Position numbers and translations under genes: made by a program | In this document: positions 24,910 to 39,440 of the stretch, one piece after another | Layout of the letters: each line of letters starts with the position of its first letter | Position numbering within the stretch: position 1 is the stretch's first letter | Source: Syngnathus acus | Taxonomy: Eukaryota; Chordata; Actinopteri; Syngnathiformes; Syngnathidae | Reading direction: 5' to 3' | NCBI RefSeq assembly: GCF_901709675.1 | Contig: NC_051104.1 | Location: 7,072,501-7,136,500 of the forward strand | Length of the DNA: 64,000 bases | The notes under the pieces: model-generated | What the model saw: the letters and a program-made list of their open reading frames with translations, nothing else | What the model was told of the DNA's origin: nothing | The model's database searches: none

Positions 24910-27319
24910 AGAGGTCACCAGACGCAAGCACTATCCCTGAGAGAGCTGCTGGGTGTTTTATTTACGGTTTGAGGTGAATAACAGTCCAGCGTCTTGCTGC
25001 TTTCTCATACATTCAACCTTGATAGGTTGCACATCATCTACTGTATCTCAATTTGCAATCTCAATAACAACTATATGCATGCATGGATCAATAATGTCTG
25101 ATGTCAAGGCTAAGGAATACGTATTTGCTTTGACTTGCAATGCTCCTTAGTTTCACTGCACCATAAGCCAAAATCAAGCTGCGCCCTCTCACTTTAAAGT
25201 GTTATCAAAAGGCCATCTTTGATAGTCTATTCTGATCCATGGGTCAGCCAGCCTTTCAAGATGGAAAAGAAAACTACAGTGTTGCTTTTACAAACTCCAC
25301 ACATCAGACTCCTCTCCCATTCACTCGCACAGAGCCAGCTAAAATACATATGGATATTATATTTTTCTGAAGTCTGAAGAAAACAATGTTTATAACATCC
25401 TTAACCCAAAAAAATAAGTGACAAAATATAAATAATGCCTATATTTTGTAAACAGGATTTGTGAAAAATCTTTGATAAAAATTGAACAGGGCACTGAGGC
25501 ATGCAAAGAGGCTCCCTAAACACTATAGTAGTATTTCAAAATTATATGAATAATTTACCAAATAAATTTGTCCCTTTATTTGGTAATCTAGATTGCACGG
25601 TGTTGTAAACATTTGCACCCGTGAAAACTATGGCATGATCCTTTTCATATTTTAAAACTTAAAGCGAGCTGATAAAATCGCCGGCTCCAATCTAATCAAC
25701 TTGAGGCCGACTACATAAAACATTGTTGTGTTAACAATCAATACCTGGAGCATGGTATAAATAATAATAGCAGCATGAAATAGGTTATTTTCCGCCAGCA
25801 CTCAGACAGTAATTGGTAGACCGCTATAAGTTGAAACTGCATACTGTCATCTGAGGAAAAAAAGTGGAAATAAGAATAGAAGAGAACAAGAAAGAGTGAA
25901 GGAAATATGGAGACACCGCTTTGTTTGCCGTCTTATCAACTTGTTGGAGCGCACCATCTGCATTTAAGATCGCAAGCCTACGGTAGAGATAGCGGAGTCC
26001 AGCCAAATGGCCGCTCACTGGCAGTTCTTGTGTTAAACAATGAAACCATCAGCTAGGTAACAAGAGTGGGGACAGCAGCTCGATACCTCTATGAGAGGTC
26101 TCCAATAATCAGCTGTGTTGGAAGCAGGCTGGATGCGGCCAAATACAAGCAAGCAGTATTGACAAGACGCCGGTTGCCTTCAATCAGTTTATATCTACTG
26201 GCAGGGAAATCAGCTGCACTCCACACGGGCCCACAATGATTCCTAATGGAGATGTCAACCGGAGAAACCGAGCTAAGGCAACGACGAGGAACGGACGCTA
26301 AAGGGAATATGGGGCACTTACATGACAAAACCTACGTCTGAAGAAAATGTCAATAAAAATCATGAGCAACAATACTATACTGTGCAAACATACCCGCCTC
26401 TCTGAAGCAACAATCAATTAAAGATCCCAAGCCATCAAAATGATTATTTTTTTCCCACACTGTTTTATGCAAAGGTCAAAATGAGTCTGACATGATTTGT
26501 CATTTGCATGCAATATTATTTGAAAGTAAGAACGACACACTCCTAACCTTCAAACCCCAGTGGTACTAAAGCTACCAACACCTCATTTACATACTTATTT
26601 CTTGTTAGATCCTGGACTTCCATTTTTGGTGAAATATGTTGAAGCACATAATGCCCCCACACAGTAGCTGTGTACAGTAAAAGACAAGCACAGAGATTGG
26701 GTCATATTAGGGTCACAAATAAATTGGCTGAGGGCAGCAGGCCTCACAGCTCCTAGTTTATAGAGGCAAATTAATTAACGGGCCATGCGGCACAGTCAAG
26801 GAAACACATTACGGATGTAGCTGAGATCACATGGCAAGAACTATTTTACTAAATACAACCACGCAACTGATTTCCCTGCCCATGAGCAAAAGGTCAGAAG
26901 CAACACAGGCCAAATATCTAATAATGAAACGTTTAATGCAGTATACGTTCTTATTCATAGTAGTTTTTTTTTTTTCTGTCGCCTCAGCAGAAATGCTACA
27001 TCTTATTAAAACGGGTGAGGCATGTTTTCCTAAGACTCAACTCAGCTGAAACTTGAAAGGGGAAAAAAACAGCATTCAAGGAAAAGGTTCTACTGAATAT
27101 CCTGTATGCATTTTATATGTAATAATATAAAGGCAGTATGGACAAGGTGTACACATCAATTAAAAGCTGTCGAATATGGTCATATTGTATATTGTTTTTT
27201 TTGGAAATACTGGGTATACTGTACATCAGAGTGGAAGTGAATGGAGTGAGGCTTCCTTGTTGAGGTGTTAAAGGTAATTTACATAAAGGCATTTAATATT
27301 CAATGAAAGATAAAAGGTA

Positions 27320-27357
<38 letters not shown>

Positions 27358-27570
27358 AATCAATTTTCAATACAAAATTTAAAAAAATAAGAAGCTGTGA
27401 AGCTAACTACCTTCCATGACAGAGGTCAATAATTTGTGTCTTTGTAGTAAATGACACTTTGGTCACTCATCAGCACACACCCACAAAATTTCACATGCAT
27501 TTACACTTTGTCCACTCAGTGCAGAGCGAATGCTGAATCATCAAGAGCGGAGAAACTCCCAACGCAGCCG
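24910..27570. other. Intergenic, nothing recognised
   Basis: Unique AT-rich sequence, with a 30-base T-run at 27322-27351 as the only marked feature. No exon, RNA gene or repeat family is recognised. Confidence 0.55.
27322..27351. repeat. Poly-T tract
   Basis: An uninterrupted run of 30 T, possibly the tail of an old minus-strand retro-insertion. No recognisable element body lies next to it, so it may be a plain homopolymer. Confidence 0.9.
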
Positions 27571-27800
27571 CTGCCATTCAGCACACACAGTTCAGCCACT
27601 GATGGGGGGAACAGTTGGCAGCTCGGGGGCCTCGGGCCAACCCCCGGCCGGCCATATGGCAGACGCTGTAGCGCGGCTGTGTCAGACTCGGGCATGTTTT
27701 AACGACCAATTAGGCTCATTAGGACTTGATTAGAGACGGTGAAGCCTGGGGGAGCCATGGAAGGGGGAGGCGGGTGGATGCTAACAGTGATGACTTATCA
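27570..27800. promoter_or_regulatory. GC-rich candidate regulatory block
   Basis: A GC-richer, CpG-containing interval with GGCCGGCC at 27646-27653, followed by CGACCAATTAGGCTCATTAG, which has a CCAAT word and a homeodomain-type core. It differs clearly from its AT-rich flanks. Plus-strand frames at 27451-27733 overlap each other in different phases and show no domain. Confidence 0.28.
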
Positions 27801-29010
27801 TTCAGAGAGGGTGGTGGGGAATATGAATCTGTAATGAATTGCATTTTTTTGCAAACCGTTATTTTTGTTCAAATACACGTTAAAAGCAATTCCGGTAGAA
27901 GACTTTGATGCTCTCCCTATTATTAAAATTTGACATTACCCATTAAAGTGGAACAGAAGTGGACGTCGAACGACATCAACTCATTGATACTTAAATAATG
28001 TTCAAGGTAAAACTGTTGTTTCCATAGGAGATTATAGTGAAGTGAATTAATTTGCTCAAGGCTCAAATGTCACAATCATAAAACTTTAATTAACTGTCCA
28101 GGCATAGTTAAAATGTGAATGTTCTCAACTGTTAACTACAAAAATAAAAGAAAAAGAAAACTGGTCATCTTATGAAGTTTTTGCCGTGAACTCTCATCTT
28201 GTCAAAGACCTTTGGATATTTTGTGCTTATTGTTTTAACCTCATTATTACTGACGATCATTTAGTCTGTGTGTGAGCGTGCATGTAGATGTGTGTGCATG
28301 TGTGTGCGTGATGTGCAGCGGATTAGAGCTCTAATGATAATTTTACATATGGTGGCTGGATAAACCTGCCATTGCGTTCAGATCATAAATCCAATCTGAG
28401 GATGATAATCCTTTTGCCAGATGAGGAAATAAAGCCAAATATTATGCAGAGGGAAAGATGTTTGTGGTGGAGTTTGCACAAGCATGTTTACCACAAGTAA
28501 ACCAGGAACACAACTTTTCCATATTTGCACACCTATCCTTTTTATAAGTGGTTAAAAATATACTAGGTTATTTGGTTCAACTGAATATATCACATACAGT
28601 ATAATAATGTTTGAGTATTCTAGCCTTCTTCATATTATGCATCTTCCTTTCTGTTGTTATTAGCATGTGAAGTCACCCAGCACTAATCCGACAGTGTTGT
28701 TATTGAGCTCAGGGCCATGGAAATGGACAGTGTTGTAAAACATGCAGAGTGCATCTAAGCCAGATTAGCAGTCAAACACCCCCACAAACATTGTGGCCAT
28801 ATTCAGATTCATATTTGCATCCATGTTGTGCTCAATAGGCTGTTTTCTGTTATGTTGCAGGAGTGCACAAGCAAAACACACAGAAGGACAAAAGGGAGCA
28901 TGTAACAAAAACAAAAAAGTGTAAAAGCAAAAAAATGAAAAAATAAGTGAGGTGGAAAAATAGCATTCAATTCAAGTCACTTGTGCTCATAGAAAATTAC
29001 AGACCAAGAA

Positions 29011-29036
29011 AGGGAGGGAGGGAGGGAGGGAGAGGG
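29011..29036. repeat. GGGA microsatellite
   Basis: Tandem GGGA units on the plus strand. The G-triplet spacing could allow a G-quadruplex. Confidence 0.9.
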
Positions 29037-30155
29037 AAAGTAGATCCAGTGTTTGACATTTCACCTTGCTCAGTTGATAAGGGGTGTCACCCTCAGGTCC
29101 TCAGGGCTTTCACTGCTGTCTGAAGCCATCAGCAATCCCCGGCACGGGAAACTATTGATCAACTACACGGTCCTGCTTTAACTCCGCGTGTGTGTGTGTG
29201 TAAGGTAGGAAATATCGTGTTGGTATCAAGTCCAATGTCAGAGCAAAAAAATAATAATAAATACAAATTTCCCTCTTGAGACTTTCTTTTGCTTAGTTGC
29301 ATCCAAACTGAGGACATTTAGTCGGAGTAAACTGCAATACTGAGAAGAAATAAATGATGCACCTGCAGAGGCATTGAATATTCCTCCCGAGCAGGATGGA
29401 TGTGCATTCATCGTGTGGCTCGGGGACAAGCTAGGCAAAGGCTGAATAAAATGTGGCCAAGCGCAGATTCATGTTAAAAATGACACAATTAGTTCAACTC
29501 TGAAGTCTGTGTTAGTCACGCATGGCTTCCCTCCTTAGAATCACATGAGGTGATCAGACAGGCAAATACTCCCAGGGCCTGCATGTGTATGGTCAAATGA
29601 AACACACACAAACATGAAGGAGGCATGAACACACCTAATGAAACAACAGCGGAACGGCATCAAGCTCGTGTGGATAGCGTAAACACAACTAAAAGCTTCA
29701 CACTCTAATTTATGATATGGAAGGGAAAAAAAAAAAGATTCAAGAACGTCAGGAAAACATGCTCTAATTCCACAGACTCTCGCACTGAAAAATTGATCTT
29801 TATTTTCGGGGCAATGCATTTTGAAACAAAAGGGAAAAGAAAGTTAATATGCAGGAAATGAAGAAAATGAAAAGTACAGTACACAGATCACTTTGAGTTT
29901 GCACTTTCAAAGCCGGCAGAAACGAGCGTTTGAATTTTAGGCCCCCTCAAGAGATGGCAGGGATAGGCAGGGCCTGATTTTATTAATTTCATCTGTACTT
30001 ATGTTTCTCCTGAATAAAACATTAATACTCCCAGGAATAAGGGAATAACAGCGAGTGAAAGAAAGACAGCTACTTCTCTTTTAATTAGCAAGCAATGTGG
30101 GGCTCTCCAACCATCCCAGCTATAGCGAGCTTTGGATTGCCCTTCAAGTGTTTTT

Positions 30156-30165
30156 CTGTCAATCA
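30156..30165 (-). promoter_or_regulatory. Exact PBX-MEIS/PREP type decamer
   Basis: CTGTCAATCA is the complement of TGATTGACAG. It lies in a repeat-free stretch with TTTGGATTGCCC upstream and a GCTGATTGATTTCATTG word at about 30307, the latter resembling a PBX-HOX site. Function is unknown. Confidence 0.3.
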
Positions 30166-33100
30166 AGGCATTTTTTCCTGTCTCCAAGCAACTTTTAAAT
30201 CTAACTTGCACTCGCTAAACAGCGCTAAAGAGAATAGCAAATGTAGTTTCTTGCTTGTAGTCTAGCTAATATGCAATTTTCCAATCTGCTATAAAGCAAA
30301 GCTGGCTGCTGATTGATTTCATTGCGTCGGATTCATTTTTTAACGTACTATATTACTGCCAAATTATCCCCACTTGACACAGACTTGTGTAGGCCAGGTA
30401 GCTTCCCGAAGAATATGTATATAGTCATAGTTTTCACTTTCTTGCCCTCGGGTGCAGCCAGTCTGAGATCACACTGGCAGGTTCACTGGTGGAGCTCTCA
30501 GTCAAAGACACTTGCAGCTGCAGGTAGAGAGACAGAGTTTGCTTCCAAAGCACCCGTTTGAAGCTGCGTGCCACAGTGATTGCTGGCATGAAAGTCAAAC
30601 GCATATTTTTCATGTCAAATTAGCTTGGCGTAACCGTTTTAGACAACTCAACCTCCAACATGTAAACACAAATATTTACTGTGGTTTTTTTTCTGTCGGC
30701 AGACTCAATACAATCGTTGACTGTGGATTGCCGGTTTTAAATGTCTTCAAATAAGGGCATTAAATCGGGGTGAGGCCTTTATTTACTGCTGCACATTTTT
30801 AAATAACCAGCAAAATAAGGATTTATATTTTGAAGTTTTGAAATGTTGTTGGTTTATGCATGCAAAATCCAAAAGAGAGGACCGTTCGGAGGTGTGCTTA
30901 AAGATGGAGAAGAAGAGGAGCCAAAATGGATGAGAGTGTGGGCGCAACGAGGAATGAGAAAGTCCCACCAAGAGTGAAGGGCCTCTGTAATGATGGAGAG
31001 GGATTACCAGAGAAGTCAGTGGACTGGGGAAGAGGGGATAGGAATAAAAGTCAAGTCAGAAAGTCATGTATGAAGGTCAAGGAAATGAGGAAGTGGCGGA
31101 GGTTAGTGTCTGTGGTGAGAAAGTTTATTTCACAAGTAAATGGATTCGGTCAGTGACACTTTTTCTTTTTTAAATGAACAATCAAGCTTTGAAGCGCCAT
31201 TTCACCTTATGACAGAAATAAATTACATTTCATTGCCAAAACCTAATCATAATTACGGCCATTTAATAAAGTATTTCTCATATAATCACTGTTCAAGCTT
31301 TGTATTGGGCAGTGACAGTACATAGATAAGAAATAAAGAGTGTTTATAATAATAATGATGATGATAATACAATAAAACAAACAATATAACCTGAACAGAA
31401 ATGCAGCTTTCAAAAACATTTAAATTAAATACCAATGAAAATGATGAACTTTTTGTTTTAATTGCCAGTATAACAATTATAGCAAATTCTCAAGTTTATT
31501 TAATAGTGTAATGATAATGTGCTAGTATATATTCTATCCGCAAGTAATTTCATTTCAGAAATATAAAAAATAAATTGTGGAGATAAAAAAGAATCAAGGA
31601 TTGTAGTCTATTTCCTCATCAGTCCTTTCGCTGATTATTTCAAAATCAGCAGCACACAGAGTGCAGACATCTAAAATGTGAAATGACACATTGAGGGGAA
31701 TCGAATCAGTATGTTTTATCATTTTAATTAACAGGAGATGAGCAAATAAATTGAAATGTTTATCGACACGTCTCAGCTCAACAGAGAAGCCGCCTGCTCG
31801 GTGGAACATAAAAATAAAATGTGGGATGTGTATCATCTCCGTGCGGTTGTACGGTCTACCTATGCCTCCTATTGGTCTGATGGCTACAGTCCACAACAAT
31901 CTCAGTCCTTACGTTGGAGGAGGAGGAGGTAGGGACGAGGCGGTGATGCAGGGGGGGTGGCAGGCAAGACAGATGCGGGATGGGGAAAAAGAGAGGGCGC
32001 AACGGATGGAATGACGGTGAGTGACAAAGAGGGAGAAAATCAGGCGAAGGGGAAGAAAGGCTTTGGGGGGCTTGGTGTGTGTGTGGGGAGGGGTGCAATA
32101 GGAGAAAATGGAATGGGAGGAGGTGGGGGCGGGAAGCTTGGAGGGAGAAGGGAGATCTTATGAATGTTGACCACTGTCCCTCTACATAAATCTGCACATT
32201 AACTGCATCAAATGAGGCTCCCCATGTTTTCTCATCTTCTCCCCAGCATCCATCCAACACACACGCACACACAGCACAGCACTAACCCCGGTCGCCATCT
32301 TGCATCTGATTGGCCGATGTCGTTTAGAATGTCTGTCTACATCAGGGGACAAGCCAGGGACCGCAGTCCTAACAACACTTCCCCCTGTCAAGCCCCAATG
32401 CCTGATGGGTAGAAACGAAGCCAGTGCCGCCCGCGTTGCAGAGAAGTGTCACACAGCTAATATCCACCAGGAATGATGACATACTATTACAACTGACAAA
32501 CATTTGGAAAAATGTAGAGGTTATATTAATATTTTTATAATACAATAAATGCAATGTGATAGGGAGAAAAGAAAAATGTCGATCCATAATATCTCAAGAG
32601 ATTATATTTATAATATAACATTGCAATATTAGCCACAATATTATAGCCACTTACACACTGCAATGAGAGGTGAATCAAAAATTCTACTTTCAGCCAAATA
32701 ATAATGCTCGCTTTCACTGATACTGCCTGAGAGGTATTTATTTAACAATTTGCCCTAATTCATGTTAAGCACAGCTGCGCGTCTTATATACGTTCTGAGA
32801 ATTTATTTAAGCTGCATATTCCTTTGCAGAGCACATCCGTGTTGGATTGAGTGACCAGATGAGAGGTGAAGATTTACTTGCGAGTGAGCTGTCAAAAAAA
32901 ATGGAGGAAAGCTTAGAAGGTGAAACTGCCATGACACTGTGGCCTTGTCCTTTAAAACAGCGTGGTTACCGCATACAATGTTCAAAATATATTTTCCTTA
33001 TAAAGAAGAGCAATAAAACAGTAATGGCCTTCTAGATTTCTAAGCAGACAAAAAGGTGGCAGTCAGCCATTTTGAGCAACGTCAATTTGTAATCTCTCAG

Positions 33101-33550
33101 TAATTAGTAGGCAGCTTTGAATAAAAACTATTTTCAGGCCCTTAGAAAAAAGAAAGAAAAGCTCAACTCTGCATAAACAGTCTGATGTTCTTTTACTGTC
33201 TCCCGCTCTTTTGCTATCACACTCTCTCCGGGTAATCCTACTTTTGTTGCCGGTGAAGAGGAAGGTGTCGAGCACCAGAGAAAAAAAGCCGAGGGAGGAT
33301 TGGCATCAACCGGAAAGATCAAGTGGGTCATCTCCTCGTGCTCGACTAAGTGTTGTCCACCTTGTATCGCCACAACCCCTCCTCGGCAATCACGACATGT
33401 TTCATTTATGTGCCTTCAGTGTGACCAGAAAGGATCCCGGGAGGGGATTTTGCTAATTTTTTCATCCACACCCGTCCGACGGCCCATTAAGTAAATGAGA
33501 GCACAGGCCTTTCTTTGTGCACACTGTATACAATAAAAGGGGATTTAGAA

Positions 33551-33760
33551 GCCTCGCCGGCCGGCCGGCCGCCCAGCCAACCGCGGGGGACAAACAAAAT
33601 GAATGAAGTAGAGCAAGGTTGAGGACTCTTACATGGCGGGATAGGGAGTAAGGGAGGCAAGGGGGACTGGCTAATGCAGGCCCTCCATAACCTCCTGGCC
33701 ATCCCGTCATGACGGGACAGCCCATATATAACGCAGACACGTTTGGTCTCGGCGAAAGGT
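33551..33760. promoter_or_regulatory. GC-rich block with overlapping GGCCGGCC words
   Basis: A (GCCG/CCGG) run at 33556-33573 contains two overlapping GGCCGGCC octamers, followed by CAACCGCGGGGG. It stands out from AT-rich surroundings. The minus-strand frames over it are Pro/Arg/Gly-rich because of composition. It could be a small regulatory GC island. Confidence 0.28.
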
Positions 33761-36700
33761 CATAAAAGGGTAAAACTTAAGAGGAATGATGAGAGCGCCG
33801 CTGTCATAAAGAAGAGACAAACAGGTGCGTTCAGGGAGGCTTGGTGGGTGGGGGGGTAAATGGTCATTCCGCTCTTAAAGCAGCACTAAGATATTTCGCA
33901 GTGACCTGAACTAGGGCTCCAGATTTATTGCTGGGGTCAAAACGCAGTTCTGATCAATAGTCAATCAGAGTAATCAAACACCAATTACATGAGGAGTATG
34001 TCCAGACATACGCTGGGAACAATGTATTTATTATTTCTCTGCAGTCTGGTCTCAAGAATCAATAAAATTCATTTTGAAAAATTAAACACCGATTTATTTA
34101 GCGGATCGAATTATGAGCAGAGTTATACTGATCATATTTTTATTGTGTATGTATTTTATCATTAATGAAGTCACCTACATGATGATTTTTTCATATTTAT
34201 TTCTTTTAATTTATTTGTAAAATGTTGAAGATGGTAAATTTGGTATTCCTTCTGAAAAAGTAAAGAAATTCTGTGGCGTCTAAATGTATCTTGAGCTCGA
34301 CACCTGCAACCTGCATTGAAGATGCAAAAAGAAATAAAGAATGTGGTGTAATGGAAGCACTTAATAGACATGAGAGGTTCAGACTTGAAAGCTCCATCAT
34401 TCCCCTAAATGCATATCCATTTTGTTTATTGCATTTGGTCTTCATTTAAAAAAAAAAAAAAAAAAGTCGGAAGGGCAAGAAACATGAAAAACAATAATTA
34501 TGCTGATGGCTTAAAAAAAAATCACATCAAAATTAAGAATATTTATCAGAAGCAAGTGCTCCATAATCCCCTGAGTGCTTATTGAAGTTCAATTCAAATG
34601 CAGCGCATCAACACGCACACACACGCACACACACATACACAGCAAAATCAAAAAACATCTTATATCTGCTCTTTTCCCACCAGATCTCTCTATTTCTTTT
34701 TTTCAAAAATATCTTCTTAGATTTTGACTACCTCTCCTTGCGTTATTTTGAGGGAAAATAGGCTAATTGCACCTGAAAAGCTCAAATGGAAGAAAAAAAA
34801 ACCAACACCTTCAATATCAAAATCCATTAGAGATTGAATTTGGAATTTCCTCTCATGTTTGATGAGCTCCTCCTTTAAATTCCAAGGGCATTTTTACCTA
34901 TCGAGGCAACGAGGCTCTTATTCTTTCATTTTCTTTTTTCCAGTCCAGATATGCATCGCATAGCCTGTAAGTTAAATTCATACATTCACCAGTGACATCA
35001 GCAAGAACTGGACAAGGGAAAGAAGGGAGGGAGGGAGGACAACAATGTGTGTGTCGGGTGTGAGTGTGTCACGGGGGGGCATGGGGCGATTTTTCTGCCC
35101 CGTAACCATGACAACCCTCATCTCTAGAGTGTTGGAAGGGAACACTCAGGATTGTGATGTCCCCCTCGATATTTTGGTTGTGAAAATCTATCAATACTGT
35201 AAGTAAATGAATGAACATTATTTAAAAATGTCCATGCATTTTATAAATAGATTAGCACTGTATGGGAGTGATTATTTACTGAATTATTTTTTTTAATGTA
35301 ACGGGGGAAAAAACTCCAAACTGAATTAAAATCATGTGAAAGAAGTTTGAATTATTTCCGTATTGACGACATTTTAAATTGAATTTTCTATTGAGTGCCA
35401 GAGCCCATTTCATAAAATACCTAATATATTCAAGTTAGCCATGATAATTTGTCGACTCAACTTCTAAACAAGCATCCTTCATTCATATTCCAGGCAGTGG
35501 TTGGTATATAGGCACGACTCCTCCCATAGTGGAATATGAATGTCAGAGGGAACATTTTAATCATTTGGCAGGGTAGGAAGCCCAATCTCCAAACATCCAC
35601 ATTTTGACACACAATCTCCCTCTGCTCTTCTCTATCCTACGGTTTCATCATCTCATCTCACACCCTTCGTGTCTCAGGGACCTATTAAATCCTCCCCCCT
35701 CGCCCCCTCCCTCACCCGCCGGTACACTTCGCTCTCCCCCTCTCTTTCAAATGTCACCTTCATTTTTTTCTCCTTCATATTCCAGGGCCTGGCGATGGCA
35801 TTGTAGACGGTTTAATTTTTGCGGCCCTCGCTGTGTGGGCTCTCCTCTGACGCGCAGCAGATAACACACAGAAGATGATGAGGCCCGTGTTTATGCACCA
35901 GGGGAACAACTGGCCCGCATGTACGAGTATAACAAGATACAGTTAGGCCTGATAGTTTCTCATATTTGCCTAAACCCTTTTTGATTCAGGGGTTGTCTGA
36001 ACTCAAGAATTACACGTTTATTTTAATCCTTTCAACTCTAAACACACTGATATGTCCCCATCTGGATCAAAGTCTCCTCAACTGCAATCTCATGTTGTAA
36101 TGGATTAACTGTTCATAAAAACAACAAGCCTACAAATGGTTTGTGTTAGGTTCGCTTTGGCCAGAAAGAGTTCTTTGTCTGCCAGGCATTTATGGACTTG
36201 ATCAAACGGTCCACTGTTGACTTCAGAGTTTGGACGTTAAAAGAAAAAAAGAATTTGCACTATAAAGAGTTCTCTCAGGTGGTTTTCATTTTTGTGTGTT
36301 GGTGATTTGGATTTTCAATGTTTTATTCAACCCATTAAACTCTGGAGTTTGGAATTGTTTGGGGTTTCTTTTGTTAAAAAAAAGTATCTTTAGAATCTAA
36401 TATTAGAACCTACCATTGCATATCATTCTTTAATTTCGAGTATGATTTGGCTCATCTACCTGAAGACATGAATCAACAATCAATGCAACACAGTGGACAG
36501 GTGAACCCCATATTTTTCTTTCTTTCTTGGCAGAAGAACATACAATGGCGGCGTCAAAGTGGGAATGTAAAGACAAGAGAGTCGATAGGTGCGAGAAGAT
36601 ATCTTTAGTTTGCTGGCTGCAGAAGACAACAGCGTAGGCTCACTTTACACATTGAGAACATATCAGCGTGAAGAAGCTGTGATCACTGCTGCTTTTTCTC

Positions 36701-38689
36701 TTAATGCCCCTTGATAATGTCACTTTGGTGCTGTAGCTTACCTTTACTCTTCCTCCACCTCTCCCTCTCTTCAACACACACAAACACACGCGCATACACT
36801 CACATTCACCGCAGGCTTTGCAGTCTCCAGCTGCTGCCAAGCACTGCATGAGGGCATAAATTGTTAGGTGTTGGCCAGTAATTCTAAAATGCAATCTTCT
36901 CTGCTCCTTCCCTGTTATCGCTTTCTCTCTCTCTCAATCTTATTCTTTTGTCCTCTCTATTCTCTCTCAATGTCGCTCCTACTTTGTTTGTCTCTTTACT
37001 TGACCTTTCTCTCTGCATCTCTGTTTCTTTGGTTTTAGCTTTGTCTTGCAATATGTCCGTCCTTAACCCCCCCCCCATTCCTTCCCTGTCTGTCTGTCTG
37101 TCTGTCTGCCTCAACAACCCCCTCTCGGTATTAATGATAGCTGCAAAAGGTCACATGACAAATGAGTGGCAAACAAATCAGAACGCGTTAGACTAGATCT
37201 CTATTATGGCTCTGCTAAGGCGAAGGCCCCCGTGCCACGGAAAGAGAAGCACGTCTACTTTTCTGGATGACGTTTCTGCACAGTGAGTCAGAATAACTAT
37301 TTTAAAGACAATGGGACAGTGAGAAATAGGGGAAGACCCAGAGTAATTAAAGCAAATGGGGGTGGGGGACAAGCAAGAAAAGGTGGGACAAGAGGAATAA
37401 AAATCCCCCTCTCCCTTCATCCCCCTGAGGAGATGAAGTCAGGGAGTATATGAAAGAGAGAATAAGAATGAGACAGTCAGAGAGCGGGCGGAGGGAGAGA
37501 CTATTTGTCTCTTCTCTTGACACAGCAGGATGATAATGCATTTTAATGACAAGTCCAGAGACTGCTTTTATGAGGGAGGGAATGGACACACACGGAAGGG
37601 CACACGAGTACATTTTTGGTCAAAGCCAAAGAAGAAGCTCACCAGGCTCGACGTCAGTTCCTGATCAGTTGGAAACTTTGGCAGAAGGCAATTTGGAAGC
37701 GATCAGAGGGAAATGTGAGGTGTATTAGGCAGAAGGGCTTATAGGAGCCAGGACGCGACGTGACATCCATCTTGCCTATGAGAGGCCTTCATCAGCAGCC
37801 ATCTTCTGGCTGGCCCAATCAATCTCTCCTCCTCACTGCTCTCCCATCAACGCTTCCCTCTCCCCACCATTTCACACTCAGGTTTAATTTGGCCTGTCTC
37901 GCCTGTGAGTAAGAGGAAGTGACCGACCGGCGTCCAGCTCAAAAAGAAAACTAGAAGCTGATCAGGAAGTAAGGAGGTGATAACACTTCTGAATCGTATG
38001 CCAGTGTATGTGCTGCACTCACTCTGTATGTGAGATTCAATATTAAATCTGGACAGAAGAACAGACAGTACCTTCACAAAATAAAATTGGTAGGACGCAC
38101 AGTAGCTCTTAAATGAACTGATTCAGTCTCCAGACGCCATTCGTACAATTTCCTATATTATCTTATCCCTATCATTTACCACACATCAGTTATCATTGAG
38201 CCTCATTTCTGAGGTCTATTTCATCTTTAGCGTATCCGCCGATGATGGAAAAGTGAACTATTCAGCTTGGGTATTACTTTGGGCGGTGGCCTGATCTCAA
38301 AGCGACTAGAGTTGAAATTGCTTTAATATTGCTTCAATTTCAACCTGCTCTTGCCATCGCACTTTATATCGCAAAAGTGGCGTCGGAGTTAAATGTTTAA
38401 GATGACTAAAAAGGACACTGTGACCACATCTAGTAGGTCCAGTTGGTCAACATGTGCAAGTATGTGTCAGCTCAAGGAAGTCAGACTGAAAACTTGAAGA
38501 AAGTAGAATCATATGTGTCAAAAAATTCTAGATTATGGGAGAAAAAACAGCAAGTTGGCAATTATGTGTGAGGTATTTGTTTGTTCCTATGCAGATGGTT
38601 TGCAGAACACCCAAATTATCATTAGGTCTGTTGTGCTTTGGTGAAATGCACACACATAATTGTGTATGACAAATTGAGCTAAATGCTTG
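33761..38689. other. Intergenic with A-run and pyrimidine-rich tracts
   Basis: Holds an 18-base A-run at 34448-34465, a CA-rich patch at about 34610-34642, pyrimidine-rich sequence at about 35610-35790, and a long one at 36896-37125 (separate entry). No exon, RNA gene or transposon end is recognised. Confidence 0.5.
36896..37125. repeat. Pyrimidine-rich low-complexity tract
   Basis: About 230 bases dominated by C and T on the plus strand, with CT runs, a C-run near 37068-37076 and (TGTC)n at 37087-37108. The minus-strand frame at 36884-37117 is the Arg/Glu/Lys-rich translation of this tract and not a gene. Confidence 0.85.
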
Positions 38690-39440
38690 TATAATTAGCG
38701 GATTCCCACCATTGGTGGTAATTGACGATGCTTAGCCGTTAGCGTAGGACTGCTAAAGAACATGTGAAATCATGCATACATGACATTTATTACATGAAAC
38801 AACACCCGCCTCCCACTTAAAAGGAAGACACCGATCCACGGGGTAATGCTTAATTAGCCCAGACACTGTAAAATGAGCATATGCACCCATTCACGTTAAC
38901 GAACACACACACAGACAAGACAAGATACTCAAAGACAAGATAGTGCCAGCAGTATCATTCAGATGAGCAAAATAAATTAATAGATAAATCATTAAATAAA
39001 TATTCCCAGAATATTTGTGCGCAAAACAAAATGAAGTTGTAATTCAACACAGAGGCTACATTTAAGTGGCTTCATATAAAGACCCTCATAAGATTAAAGA
39101 CGGCACATTTGTTGTTCCGTGAGTCATGCACAGCCTCTCAAAAGCAGGAAATGTGCTTAATCGCTGCCCCTCTGAGATGTCGATAGATTTGCATGTTAGC
39201 GCTTATCAAAAAGATCCAAAGCAGTCATGCGAAGAGTTGGCGATAACCCCGCTCCTTTGTATGCCTCCAGGCCACAGTGATAGTGATCTCCTGCTGGCAT
39301 AGAATTAGCCATAAACTCATTTGCAGTGCCGTGACCCGGATTATGGAAAAGGTGGGTCAAGGAAGATATGGCATTGTCCGCATTAATATTCAATAAAACA
39401 ATGAAGGATGAAAGCAAAAGCTCAGCAGGTGGGGGACTCA
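38690..39440. promoter_or_regulatory. Candidate cis-regulatory interval
   Basis: Two repeat-poor parts (about 38695-38885 and 39150-39440) contain GTAATTGACGATGC, GCTTAATTAGCCC and CCGCATTAATATTCAATAAA words. A short AT-rich, CA-containing gap separates them. The minus-strand frame at 39196-39441 has no recognised domain. Confidence 0.28.

Larger units (their letters stand above)
27801..33550. other. Intergenic with low-complexity tracts; one PBX-MEIS site
   Basis: Contains (GGGA)n at 29011-29036, a purine-rich stretch at about 31915-32155 and AAT/GAT runs near 31350-31370. An exact PBX-MEIS decamer lies at 30156-30165. Frames at 31594-32272 are dominated by the purine-rich tract. No gene or transposon is supported. 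Confidence 0.5.

Noticed and set aside
27322-27351. Poly-T as the tail of a processed pseudogene
   Set aside because: No gene-like sequence or target duplication is visible beside the T-run.
31856-32272. 138-codon minus-strand Pro/Ser/His-rich frame
   Set aside because: It is the translation of a pyrimidine-rich low-complexity tract, with open frames on the other strand for the same reason.
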